Assembly (NCBI GenBank): GCA_030535455.1
Contig: JAUNJY010000037.1
Span: forward strand, 1 to 41,548
From: a bacterium
GTDB taxonomy: Bacteria; Bacillota; Clostridia; Lachnospirales; Lachnospiraceae
DNA: 41,548 nt
Reading direction: 5' to 3'
The translations under genes and the position numbers were made by a program. Each line of letters begins with the position of its first letter. Positions within the stretch are counted from its first letter, which is position 1. The notes below the pieces were generated by a model. The model had not been told where the DNA came from. It saw only the letters and a program-made list of their open reading frames with translations, and did no database searches. Below are positions 26,298-34,376 of the stretch, in pieces.

Positions 26298-27212
26298 ATG
26301 ATATCAGGAAAAGTTAAAATGTTAGCAAAAAATCCAATGCTACTATTCGAAACACTTGGTCATAGAGGACTGTTTAATTGGATGCCAGATGAGAGATATT
26401 TAAAAGTTCTTTATTATATAAGAATGGGTAAAAAAATAGATTTGAAGGAACCGAAGACTTTTAGTGAAAAATTACAGTGGATAAAACTATATGATAGAAA
26501 TCCGTTATATACACAATTAGTCGATAAATATAAAGTGAGAAATTATGTTGAGAAACGAATAGGTAAACAATATTTAATACCACTTATAGGAGGTCCATGG
26601 GAATGTTTTGACGAAATTGACTTTTCAAAATTGCCTGACAAATTTGTTTTAAAATGTACACACGATAGTGGAGGATTAATAATATGTAAGGATAAGAGTA
26701 AATTAGATTTAAGGATTGCACGAAGAAAAATCGAAAGATGCTTGAAGCATTGTTTTTATGATGGGCAAAGAGAATGGCCATATAAAAATGTTAAACCGAG
26801 AATAATTGCGGAAGAATATAAAGAAGATTCTAAAGATGAGGAGCTGAGAGATTATAAATTTTTTTCTTTCGATGGTGAACCGAAGGCTTTATTTATCGCG
26901 ACTGAGAGAGGAGATGATAATTCAGAAACAAAGTTTGATTTTTTTGATATGGATTATAATCATTTGCCGTTTACCAATGGTCATCCTAATGCGAAAGAAA
27001 TGCCCCGTAAACCAGAATGTTTTGATGAAATGAAAGTACTTGCATCAAAATTATCACAGAAGTTTCCGGAAGTAAGAGTAGATTTTTATGAAGTAGATGG
27101 GAGAGTATTCTTTGGGGAGATGACATTTTTTCATTGGAGTGGTTTAATGCCATTTAATCCTGAAAAGTGGGATACAATTTTTGGACAATGGATAAAATTG
27201 CCAAAAGATTAG
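26298..27212 (+). CDS. TupA-like ATP-grasp protein
   Basis: It resembles the ATP-grasp family named after TupA of teichuronopeptide synthesis, common in capsule loci and thought to attach amino acids or similar groups to polymer uronates. TFSEKLQWIKLYDRNPLYTQLVDKY is the family's N-terminal block. FVLKCTHDSGG is the ATP-binding strand, with IIAEEY and RVDFYEVDGRVFFGEMTFFHWSG the metal-binding end. The start is ATG 26298, 8 bases after GAGGAG, rather than GTG 26292. It has 304 residues. It is the last intact gene of the AT-rich block. The substrate is a guess from context. Confidence 0.85.
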   Translation: MISGKVKMLAKNPMLLFETLGHRGLFNWMPDERYLKVLYYIRMGKKIDLKEPKTFSEKLQWIKLYDRNPLYTQLVDKYKVRNYVEKRIGKQYLIPLIGGPWECFDEIDFSKLPDKFVLKCTHDSGGLIICKDKSKLDLRIARRKIERCLKHCFYDGQREWPYKNVKPRIIAEEYKEDSKDEELRDYKFFSFDGEPKALFIATERGDDNSETKFDFFDMDYNHLPFTNGHPNAKEMPRKPECFDEMKVLASKLSQKFPEVRVDFYEVDGRVFFGEMTFFHWSGLMPFNPEKWDTIFGQWIKLPKD

Positions 27213-27253
27213 TAGGTAATTAAAGATGAATATAAGTGAAAAAAACAAAAACT

Positions 27254-27812
27254 AAAGAAGTACTAGTAATAGGAGCAACAGGATTTATATGATCCAATCG
27301 TGTATTACAGTTATTAAAAGCACAATCACCAATTGCAATTATTGGAACTGATAATATGAATGATTACTATGATGCCAGGATCAAGGAATGGAGACTTGCA
27401 GAAATTGAAAAGAAACTTGCAAATCATCTGGCTTCATCATGGGCATTTGTGAAGATCTATTGCTGATAAGTCTTTAATTGACAAAATTCTTGAAGATTAT
27501 AAACCAGACATCGTTGTGAACTTAGCAGCTCAAGCTTGTGTACGATATTCAATCACTAATCCAGATGCATATGTGTAAGCTTCACCCTCCTCGGTATATG
27601 GTTCCAACAAGAAGATTCCATATTCAACGGACGATAAGGTAGATAATCCAGCAGGAAGACCAGACATGGCATATTTTGAATTTGTAAACAAATTACTGAA
27701 GGGTGAGACAATCCATATTTTTAATTATGGAAATTACAAATGTGGATGATATTGTTGAAGGTGTGAAACGTGTTACGTAGGCTCCACCTGTTAAGAAAAA
27801 TGGGGAAGATAG
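27254..27812 (+). pseudogene. Broken copy of a nucleotide-sugar epimerase
   Basis: A degraded relative of the intact epimerase that follows. KEVLVIGATGFI then a stop, then GTDNMNDYYDARIKEWRL, DIVVNLAAQACVRYSITNPDAYV, SSVYGSNKKIPYST, AGRPDMAYFEFVNKLLKGE and NVDDIVEG can be read across several stops. Two internal deletions remove the sequence after PDAYV and the piece with the YxxxK active site. It ends abruptly at GED, where unrelated membrane-protein sequence begins. Confidence 0.85.
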
Positions 27813-27815
27813 ACT

Positions 27816-28001
27816 CTCCTTGTACTGGTATTACAATTTTTAGGAAATGGTTTGGCTTGGAATGTATTTACTATTGTTTTAGCAATGTTTTTTTATGTAA
27901 TAGTTTTTATAACCATTTCAAGAGAGGATTTAAAAATGATTTTGAGTATGTTTTTTGATAAGAGCGATAAGAGAATATGGAGAAAAGTATTCAAGAGCTA
28001 G
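27816..28001 (+). pseudogene. C-terminal fragment of a polytopic membrane protein
   Basis: A 61-residue open piece reads LLVLVLQFLGNGLAWNVF, a second hydrophobic stretch, then SREDLKMILSMFF and a basic end before TAG. It looks like the last two helices and tail of a flippase-type or other multi-pass transporter. It is fused directly to the broken epimerase at its left. It has no start. Confidence 0.55.
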
Positions 28002-28047
28002 CGGTAGTTGTAGATATTTATGTTCTGAATGAAAGAGGGGAGAAATT

Positions 28048-29130
28048 CTGGAAATAAGACACATAGAAAACAAAACTATACTGGTCACAGGAGCAGCAGG
28101 ATTTATTGGTTCCAGTTTAATTCTAGAACTGCTTAAAAAATTAGAAAATGTTCAAATTGTTGGAATTGATAATTTGTGTGATTACTATGATGTTGCTATT
28201 AAAAACTACAGACTGAAGCAAATACAATCTCAAAAAGAGGAAAAGAAAAGATCGGGATTTATTTTTATTAAAGAGAATATATCAAACAAAGTGGTGTTAG
28301 ATAATATTTTCAAAGACTACTTTCCCGATATAGTTGTAAACCTGGCTGCCCAGGCCGGAGTCCGTTATTCAATAACTAACCCGGATGCATACATAGAGTC
28401 TAACCTAATCGGATTTTACAATATCCTTGAGGCATGCCGTCATTCTTATGATCATGGAGCAAAAGGAGTTGAGCATCTTGTATATGCATCAAGTTCCTCT
28501 GTCTATGGTTCCAACAAGAAAGTACCTTATTCTACAGAGGACAAGGTGGACAACCCTGTTTCGCTATATGCAGCAACGAAGAAAAGTAATGAACTGATGG
28601 CGCACGCCTATTCAAAACTTTATAATATTCCATCTACGGGCCTTCGTTTCTTTACTGTTTATGGTCCAGCAGGGCGACCGGATATGGCGTATTTTAACTT
28701 CACAAATAAACTTCGTAAAGGAGAAAAAATTCAGATCTTTAATTATGGAAATTGCAAACGAGATTTTACATATGTAGATGATATTGTAGAAGGAATTATT
28801 AAGGTAATGCAATCACCACCAGAAAAGAAAATGGGTGACGATGGATTACCAATTCCTCCATATAAACTTTACAATATCGGTAATCATCATCCAGAAAATC
28901 TGCTAGACTTCGTGGATATCTTGCAACAGGAGTTAATCCGAGCAGGGGTATTACCTAAAGATTATGATTTTGAGGCTCATAAGGAACTGGTGCCAATGCA
29001 GCCAGGGGATGTTCCGGTTACCTATGCAGATACAGCTGATTTGGAGCGGGACTTTGGATTTAAGCCAAGTACCAGTTTAAGAGAAGGATTGGGAAAATTT
29101 GCAGAATGGTATAAAGAGTTTTATTTATAG
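28048..29130 (+). CDS. UDP-glucuronate 4-epimerase-like SDR enzyme, non-ATG start
   Basis: An extended SDR enzyme expected to interconvert UDP-glucuronate and UDP-galacturonate. The NAD motif TGAAGFIGS is near residue 14, YASSSSVYGSNKKVPY holds the catalytic Ser and YAATKKSNEL the YxxxK pair near residue 174. MQPGDVPVTYADT is typical of the CapI/LspL group. The sequence containing the NAD motif lies upstream of every ATG, GTG or TTG in this frame. CTG 28048, 5 bases after an AGAGGGGAG site, is the best start and gives 360 residues. The next gene makes its likely substrate. Confidence 0.85.
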   Translation: MEIRHIENKTILVTGAAGFIGSSLILELLKKLENVQIVGIDNLCDYYDVAIKNYRLKQIQSQKEEKKRSGFIFIKENISNKVVLDNIFKDYFPDIVVNLAAQAGVRYSITNPDAYIESNLIGFYNILEACRHSYDHGAKGVEHLVYASSSSVYGSNKKVPYSTEDKVDNPVSLYAATKKSNELMAHAYSKLYNIPSTGLRFFTVYGPAGRPDMAYFNFTNKLRKGEKIQIFNYGNCKRDFTYVDDIVEGIIKVMQSPPEKKMGDDGLPIPPYKLYNIGNHHPENLLDFVDILQQELIRAGVLPKDYDFEAHKELVPMQPGDVPVTYADTADLERDFGFKPSTSLREGLGKFAEWYKEFYL

Positions 29131-29175
29131 AAAATAAACGTTTTATGTTGCTTTGACGTATTTGAGGAGGGGGAC

Positions 29176-30417
29176 ATGAGTAATCTTAAGATTGCAGTTG
29201 CAGGCACTGGTTATGTGGGATTATCAATTGCAACCTTATTGGCACAGCATAATAAGGTAATGGCAGTAGATATTCTATCAGAGAAGGTGGAACAGATTAA
29301 TCAAAAGAAGTCACCAATTCAGGATGAGTACATTGAAAGGTATTTAGAAGAAAAAGAACTGGATTTAACTGCAACGTTGGATGCAGAAGCCGCTTATAGT
29401 GATGCAGATTTTGTAGTGATTGCAGCACCTACTAATTACGACAGCAAGAAAAATTATTTTGATACTTCTGCAGTAGAAACGGTGATTAGGCTAGTACTGC
29501 AATATAATCCGGATGCAATCATGGTAATTAAGTCAACAATCCCTGTTGGATATACGGTAGCTATTCGTGAAAAAATGGATACAAAGAATATTTTATTTAG
29601 TCCGGAGTTTCTACGAGAGTCTAAGGCATTATATGATAACTTATATCCATCTCGAATTATTGTGGGCACAGATTTACACGATGCACATTTGGTACAGGCT
29701 GCCCATACCTTTGCAGAATTATTACAGGAAGGGGCTATCAAGGAACATATTGATACGCTATTTATGGGATTTACTGAGGCAGAAGCAGTTAAGCTGTTTG
29801 CTAATACTTATTTAGCACTTAGGGTCTCTTATTTTAATGAGTTAGATACTTATGCAGAGATAAAAGACTTAGATACAGGATTGATTATAAAGGGAGTCGG
29901 ATTAGATCCGCGAATAGGCAATCAGTATAATAATCCTTCATTTGGTTATGGAGGGTACTGTCTTCCAAAGGATACAAAGCAGTTATTGGCAAACTATAAT
30001 CATGTTCCGGAAAATCTTATCGAGGCTATTGTAAATAGTAACAGAACACGAAAAGACTTTATAGCGGATCGTGTTTTAGACAAGGCAGGGTATTATACAT
30101 CTAATAGCAATTGGGATAAACAGCAGGAGCACCCGGTAGTCATAGGCGTCTACCGTCTAACTATGAAGAGTAATTCAGATAACTTCCGTCAAAGCTCCAT
30201 TCAGGGCGTTATGAAGCGTATTAAGGCCAAGGGAGCTACAGTCATTATTTACGAGCCAACTTTAAAGGATGGGGAAACGTTCTTCGGGAGTCTTGTAGTA
30301 AACAATTTAGAAAAGTTTAAGTCAGAGTGTAAGACGATTATCGCAAATCGTTATGACAGCTGTTTGGATGATGTTAGAGAAAAGGTATATACCCGTGACT
30401 TATTTAGACGAGATTAA
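29176..30417 (+). CDS. ugd: UDP-glucose 6-dehydrogenase
   Basis: It oxidises UDP-glucose to UDP-glucuronate with two NAD (EC 1.1.1.22), giving the acidic precursor of the polymer. The NAD motif GTGYVG is at residues 10-15. KSTIPVGYT and [23 protein letters not shown] are the substrate-side blocks, and the catalytic cysteine is in [13 protein letters not shown] near residue 261. The 413-residue length matches the shorter bacterial form. GAGGAGG precedes ATG 29176, 45 bases after the epimerase, so the pair forms one unit. Confidence 0.95.
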   Translation: MSNLKIAVAGTGYVGLSIATLLAQHNKVMAVDILSEKVEQINQKKSPIQDEYIERYLEEKELDLTATLDAEAAYSDADFVVIAAPTNYDSKKNYFDTSAVETVIRLVLQYNPDAIMVIKSTIPVGYTVAIREKMDTKNILFSPEFLRESKALYDNLYPSRIIVGTDLHDAHLVQAAHTFAELLQEGAIKEHIDTLFMGFTEAEAVKLFANTYLALRVSYFNELDTYAEIKDLDTGLIIKGVGLDPRIGNQYNNPSFGYGGYCLPKDTKQLLANYNHVPENLIEAIVNSNRTRKDFIADRVLDKAGYYTSNSNWDKQQEHPVVIGVYRLTMKSNSDNFRQSSIQGVMKRIKAKGATVIIYEPTLKDGETFFGSLVVNNLEKFKSECKTIIANRYDSCLDDVREKVYTRDLFRRD

Positions 30418-30642
30418 GATAGATTACTTGGAGATGCTTTTGTACTACATAGCGTGGTGGCTGGTGTGAATATTCTGACCATGGTTTATGCGTCCACCGT
30501 CTTTAGCCGTTCACCTACACCTGGAAATCATGTTTGCTTGGAGTTATTCTGGTCCTACAAATGGGGGATTGAAATCTATGGTGTAGCAATCGGATACATT
30601 ATTTATAAACAAATATATAGACGAAAAAGAAGAGTGAAGTAA
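30418..30642 (+). pseudogene. VanZ-like fragment
   Basis: The open frame directly after the ugd stop contains LTMVYASTVFSRSPTPGN and CLELFWSYKWGIEIYGV, which resemble the first helix and loop of VanZ-family membrane proteins, then jumps to a basic end after one more hydrophobic stretch. VanZ proteins are about 150-200 residues long, so this 62-75 residue piece is a truncated or internally deleted copy. No good ribosome binding site is seen. Confidence 0.5.
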
Positions 30643-30675
30643 ATGTCTCGAATCGGTCATTTGCTTCACTCTTTT
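30629..30675. terminator. Bidirectional terminator
   Basis: AAGAGTGAAGTAAATG (30630-30645) pairs with CATTTGCTTCACTCTT (30658-30673), with A-rich sequence before and a T-run after. It serves the polysaccharide locus on the plus strand and the lipoprotein gene on the minus strand. Confidence 0.85.
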
Positions 30676-30683
30676 AGTTAGAA

Positions 30684-31067
30684 TTAGTTCTTTACAAAAT
30701 GAACGCTACCTTCGGCTTTTTGTCCGGTTACCTCAAATGTATAGGTGCCTGTTTCTTTGATTCCAATAAGAAACGAACTAGTTGATACATCATTTCCTTG
30801 GTATGCCACTGCACCGTTCTCATTTTTAACAAGAATATCTACGTTTCCTTTTGTAATCTCTATGGTAGTGTTAATTTGTTCTCCTTTTTCTAAATACATC
30901 TGGTTATGTTGGGTTGTATTTAGAATAGTAAAATCCAGCAAGAATTGATTTTCATTTCCTAAGCAGCTTCCGGAAAAAGCAGTGTCTTGAGCACAGCCGG
31001 TCAGACCTATGCAACAGGCAATCATTGTGACAATAACAAGAATTAGTGAAATGGATTTCTTTTTCAT
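30684..31067 (-). CDS. Small lipoprotein
   Basis: A basic N-terminus and hydrophobic core lead to the lipobox LTGC with Cys25, so it is lipid-anchored on the outer face of the membrane. The rest is about 100 residues of beta-rich sequence ending in GTYTFEVTGQKAEGSVHFVKN, which reads like a single small beta-sandwich. The family is not recognised. AAAGGAG lies just upstream of its ATG. It is transcribed opposite to the polysaccharide locus and shares its terminator. Confidence 0.8.
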   Translation of the reverse strand: MKKKSISLILVIVTMIACCIGLTGCAQDTAFSGSCLGNENQFLLDFTILNTTQHNQMYLEKGEQINTTIEITKGNVDILVKNENGAVAYQGNDVSTSSFLIGIKETGTYTFEVTGQKAEGSVHFVKN

Positions 31068-31241
31068 AGGAGCACTCCTTTACAAGAGATTTATTAATAA
31101 GATTACGTTCATTTTAGCACTAGATAGAGGGATTATCCAGTGTAAGCCTTTTTTCATGACTATCATTCCGAAAATAAGTCCATACTACAACTAGAATTTC
31201 CAAATTAGGAATGTTTTGATAGAAGGAAAGGTGTGAAAGTA

Positions 31242-31343
31242 ATGATAAAGCTTATTGTTGCAATAGTTTTGATGTTAAATGCGCTTATGACCTATAGCTG
31301 TATTAAGGTAGGAGCAGAGTCGGATACACATTTTGATGAGTAA
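31242..31343 (+). CDS. 33-residue membrane peptide
   Basis: ATG 31242 opens MIKLIVAIVLMLNALMTYSCIKVGAESDTHFDE: a single hydrophobic helix followed by a short acidic tail. GAAAGG lies about 10 bases before the start. It has the look of the small single-pass peptides found in many clostridia, but no function can be given. Confidence 0.5.
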   Translation: MIKLIVAIVLMLNALMTYSCIKVGAESDTHFDE

Positions 31344-31475
31344 TTTGACATGGTAATAAAAGCGCTTCTTTAAAACACGGTCTGTGAGAGAAATGATATT
31401 TTATGGAATTTTCGTATAGTAGTGCTATAATAGGAGAAAAAAATACTTAAATAAACAACGAAAGGAAAAAATAAC

Positions 31476-32027
31476 ATGGAATTACAACTATATGAAGGCA
31501 GACCTACCGATATCTCCGATCGGGTGGAAAAAGAAGTGCGAGTATATGATTTTCTGGATGCTCTTGGCATTCCTTACTATAGAACGGATCATGAGCATGC
31601 AGATACAATGGAAGCATGTCAGGAAATTGACGCTATCCTGGATACCATGATTTGCAAGAATTTATTTCTCTGCAATCGTCAGAAGACCAATTTCTATCTG
31701 CTTATGATGCCGGGAGATAAGAATTTTAAGACGAAGGAGCTATCAAGTCAGATTAATAGTGCCAGATTATCCTTTGGTTCGCCTGAAGATATGGAGCGAT
31801 TGCTGGATGTTACGCCGGGGTCCGCTAGTATTATGGGATTGATGAACGATAAGGAGAACCAGGTCAGATTATTGATAGATGAAGACGTGTTAAAGGAGGA
31901 GTTTATTGGCTGTCATCCTTGTATCAATACGTCCAGCTTGAAGATTGCAACCAAGGATATTGTGGAAAAATTTATTCCGGCAGTACATCATGACATTACG
32001 CTGGTGACTTTGACAGGAAAGGAATAA
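31476..32027 (+). CDS. prdX: YbaK/ProX-type aminoacyl-tRNA editing protein
   Basis: A free-standing deacylase of the YbaK/ProX family, which removes a wrong amino acid (usually Ala) from tRNA-Pro. ALGIPYYRTDHEHADTME is the family's N-terminal block. ICKNLFLCNRQKTNFYLLMMPGDKNFKTKEL holds the catalytic-region lysine, and GCHPCINTSSLKI is the C-terminal signature. The 183 residues are close to other PrdX/ProX proteins. AAAGGA precedes ATG 31476. A TATAAT at 31426-31431 is a possible -10 box without a convincing -35. The symbol rests on family resemblance. Confidence 0.85.
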   Translation: MELQLYEGRPTDISDRVEKEVRVYDFLDALGIPYYRTDHEHADTMEACQEIDAILDTMICKNLFLCNRQKTNFYLLMMPGDKNFKTKELSSQINSARLSFGSPEDMERLLDVTPGSASIMGLMNDKENQVRLLIDEDVLKEEFIGCHPCINTSSLKIATKDIVEKFIPAVHHDITLVTLTGKE

Positions 32028-32063
32028 TTGGTTGAAGAAATAATCAAAAATGATAGGTAAATG

Positions 32064-32139
32064 GACTGCTTCCGGATATGTGAGGCGGTCTTTTTTCACT
32101 CTATAGGAAAGTGCTCTCCGAGTCCATCCCTATAGAGTG
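32064..32139 (+). terminator. Terminator plus second hairpin after the editing gene
   Basis: GACTGCTTC (32064-32072) pairs with GAGGCGGTC (32082-32090), followed by six T's. Immediately after it, CACTCTATAGG (32097-32107) pairs perfectly with CCTATAGAGTG (32129-32139). Confidence 0.85.
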
Positions 32140-32170
32140 AAAAAGACTTTCTAAAAAATAGAAATCCAAG

Positions 32171-32243
32171 ATGCGCACTTACGCAGAAGGAGTTTATCAC
32201 TTCGTGATCGCGTTCGGTGGGTCGTGTTTTGCAAGCAAAACAC
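32171..32243 (+). repeat. 73-base intergenic repeat, copy 1
   Basis: It differs from the copy at 35596-35668 at only two positions. It contains ATCAC-TTC-GTGAT and GTGTTTTGC-AA-GCAAAACAC hairpins and is followed by a T-rich stretch, so it could act as a terminator. It lies after a gene and its own terminator, in the plus orientation. Confidence 0.9.
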
Positions 32244-32671
32244 GTTTTTATGTATAGGATGTTTCTTTTCGAACATTTTGGGTAGAAGTGCATCTGGAAC
32301 ACACACGTTGTTCATTTACAAGGGCGGTGAGGGAGAAGTTGTGACCAATTGGGCATATGCAAAAGAATATTCATCAAATGCTCCAATGGACACAAAAACC
32401 TTTGGAAACCTTTGAAAGTTGGGCAAAATACAGTAGAAAAGTCCTATATGCCCAAACGGGGACTGCGCCAAGTAGCAGCACTAGAAATCGACGCAATTCT
32501 TATCTTTAGTCCGACCAGGTTCGCCGAGAAAAAGTATGGAGTGCTCACATTTTCCTTACATAAGTTGAAGCATTTATGGGGACTTTGTTCTATTTACATA
32601 AATCCAGAGTATAAATCAAATTTACTAGGAATATATTTACTATTAAGAAGATAAATAAAGGGGGATGGTAA
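32244..32671. other. Non-coding stretch with a second weak repeat
   Basis: No credible gene. The piece at 32419-32454 reads GQNTVEKSYMPK in one frame, and a similar piece, GQVKQYNSYMPK, is found after the second 73-base repeat (35768-35806). The shared wording suggests a larger decayed repeat unit that includes the 73-base element. Confidence 0.4.
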
Positions 32672-33294
32672 ATGAAACGATTTACTGCAAAGAAAGCAGG
32701 GACATGCTATGTCACAGTGACTGCAAAAGATGGAAGCAACAATCTTACCAAGCAATGCAACGAACAAGAATGTGATTTGGAGCAGTTCGGATACGAAAGT
32801 AGCTACAGTTGACAATAAGGGACTTATTAAAGCGGTTAAAGAGGAAAGTAGGAAAGACAGTTGAGGAATTAGTGGATGCAGGAAACGAGCTACATGAGAA
32901 AATAGCAGCAATAACGGATCGTTATGAGGTTTCTGGTGTTTCTTGTAAGGATATGGACAGCTATGAATGGACCACGATAGAAGAGGGAGATGCGAAGTAT
33001 CCTGTTTACTTTACAGCAGGATATAATTACAACCTGCTTAAGATCAATAGTGTGGAAACCAATGACTTAGTCTCATATGAGGTAAAGAATACTTCAGATC
33101 AAATTACAGTAACAGTAAATACGTCAGCAGATCGAATTGGGTATATTGTTGTAAACGGGGTGTATTTTCCATTTAAGCATGCTAATAATCCGGAGTATGG
33201 TGAAGAAGAGGATACAGATAGCATCAATCTATGGACAGACGACGGCATGTTGATCATGATAGAGATCATTTGTAATACAAACGTGAAGAAATAA
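32672..33294 (+). pseudogene. Frameshifted Ig-like (BIG_2) surface protein remnant
   Basis: ATG 32672, with GGGGGATGG upstream, opens MKRFTAKKAGTCYVTVTAKD, a secretion-style start joined straight to the last strands of a BIG_2 domain. The next Ig strand (WSSSDTKVATVDNKGLIKA) continues in another frame. The C-terminal domain is then intact in a third frame from about 32880 to the stop at 33294 (SYEWTTIEEGDAKYPVYFTAGYNY and so on). So it has an internal deletion and at least two frame changes. It is related to the relic at 7905-8115. The open C-terminal frame could in theory start at TTG 32809. Confidence 0.7.
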
Positions 33295-33300
33295 GAGAAA

Positions 33301-33340
33301 GAGGCTCTAGGCGATTTTAATACTAGGGCCTCTTCCTGTT
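33301..33340 (+). terminator. Terminator after the Ig-like remnant
   Basis: GAGGCTCTAG (33301-33310) pairs with CTAGGGCCTC (33323-33332). The T-run is weak. It matches the terminator at 8189 in core sequence, as do the genes in front. Confidence 0.65.
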
Positions 33341-33369
33341 GCAACAAAAAAGGAGGGAGTAATATTTTT

Positions 33370-34317
33370 ATGAACCAAGAGGTTTCAAGTAATGGCTATT
33401 CCGCCAAATTAAGCCGCAGACTCTTATTGTTTTGGTGCTTTTTTATAGGTATTGGAGCAGTATGGGGAAGTCTTTGTATGTTTATTGATCCAACCGGAAA
33501 GACCTTTGGATTTGATGTATTTTTTGAAGGATTTAGAAGGCTTCCGTTTTATGACCTATATAGTGGCCTTTTTCAAAATCTGATCTTTCCAGGAATTTCG
33601 TTGCTGATTGTAAATGGAATTAGTAACCTGGTGGCAGCAGTACTGATGCTAAAGAAAAAGCATATTGGCATTATCCTTGGGATGGTGTTTGGTATTACAC
33701 TGATGCTTTGGATTACCATACAGTTTGTTATTTTTCCATTAAATCCACTGTCAGTGTCCTATTTTATCTTTGGTTTACTACAGTTTATTACAGGATACGT
33801 CTGTCTGGTTCGGACGGCGCAAGAGGGCTATCAGGTTAGTAGAAATGATTATTTTAATATCAAGAACCGTTCTGACACGCTGGTTGTGTATTTTTCCCGC
33901 GTGGGGTATACAAAAAAGCTGGCGTATGACAAGGCAGACGAGCTTCATGCGGAGATTTATGAGATACAGCCCGAGGAGCAAATAAAGGGAGTGGCAGGAT
34001 TTTGGTGGTGTGGCCGATTTGGCATGCATCGGTGGGCAATGCCAATTAAGAAATGCAAGAAGGATCTAAGCCGGTATAAGAAGGTTGTCATCTGCACCCC
34101 GGTCTGGGTGTTTTCACTGGCATCCCCGGTTCGGGAGTTTTGCAAAGAAGAGGCAGGAAAAATAAAACATGTAGAATATGTAATCAATCATTTTGAATAT
34201 ATGAGCTGGAAGAGCGTAGCGAAGGAGATGGATCAGCTGTTAGGAGTAAAAGGAGAGAATACGGTATCAGTTACGACCCATATGGGAAAAGTAAAAAGGC
34301 TTGCATCTGTTTCATAG
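33370..34317 (+). CDS. Membrane protein fused to a flavodoxin domain
   Basis: Residues 1-155 form four membrane helices (about 16-37, 67-92, 97-120 and 125-147). The C-terminal half is a flavodoxin-like domain: LVVYFSRVGYTKKLA (about 172-186) is the phosphate-binding loop, and VVICTPVWVFSLASPVREF is the second flavin-contact region. It would bind FMN on the inner face and pass electrons at the membrane. Flavodoxins are usually free, so the fusion is uncommon. GGAGGG precedes ATG 33370 at about 12 bases. The partner is unknown. Confidence 0.8.
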   Translation: MNQEVSSNGYSAKLSRRLLLFWCFFIGIGAVWGSLCMFIDPTGKTFGFDVFFEGFRRLPFYDLYSGLFQNLIFPGISLLIVNGISNLVAAVLMLKKKHIGIILGMVFGITLMLWITIQFVIFPLNPLSVSYFIFGLLQFITGYVCLVRTAQEGYQVSRNDYFNIKNRSDTLVVYFSRVGYTKKLAYDKADELHAEIYEIQPEEQIKGVAGFWWCGRFGMHRWAMPIKKCKKDLSRYKKVVICTPVWVFSLASPVREFCKEEAGKIKHVEYVINHFEYMSWKSVAKEMDQLLGVKGENTVSVTTHMGKVKRLASVS

Positions 34318-34376
34318 CTCCTATAGAATAGTCAGTATTGCATATAAAATGATGTTAGTTTGAGGAGGTTATTACA

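Noticed and set aside
32349-32654. 101-residue plus-strand frame
   Set aside because: It has no ribosome binding site, covers the decayed repeat piece and matches no family; it is treated as non-coding.
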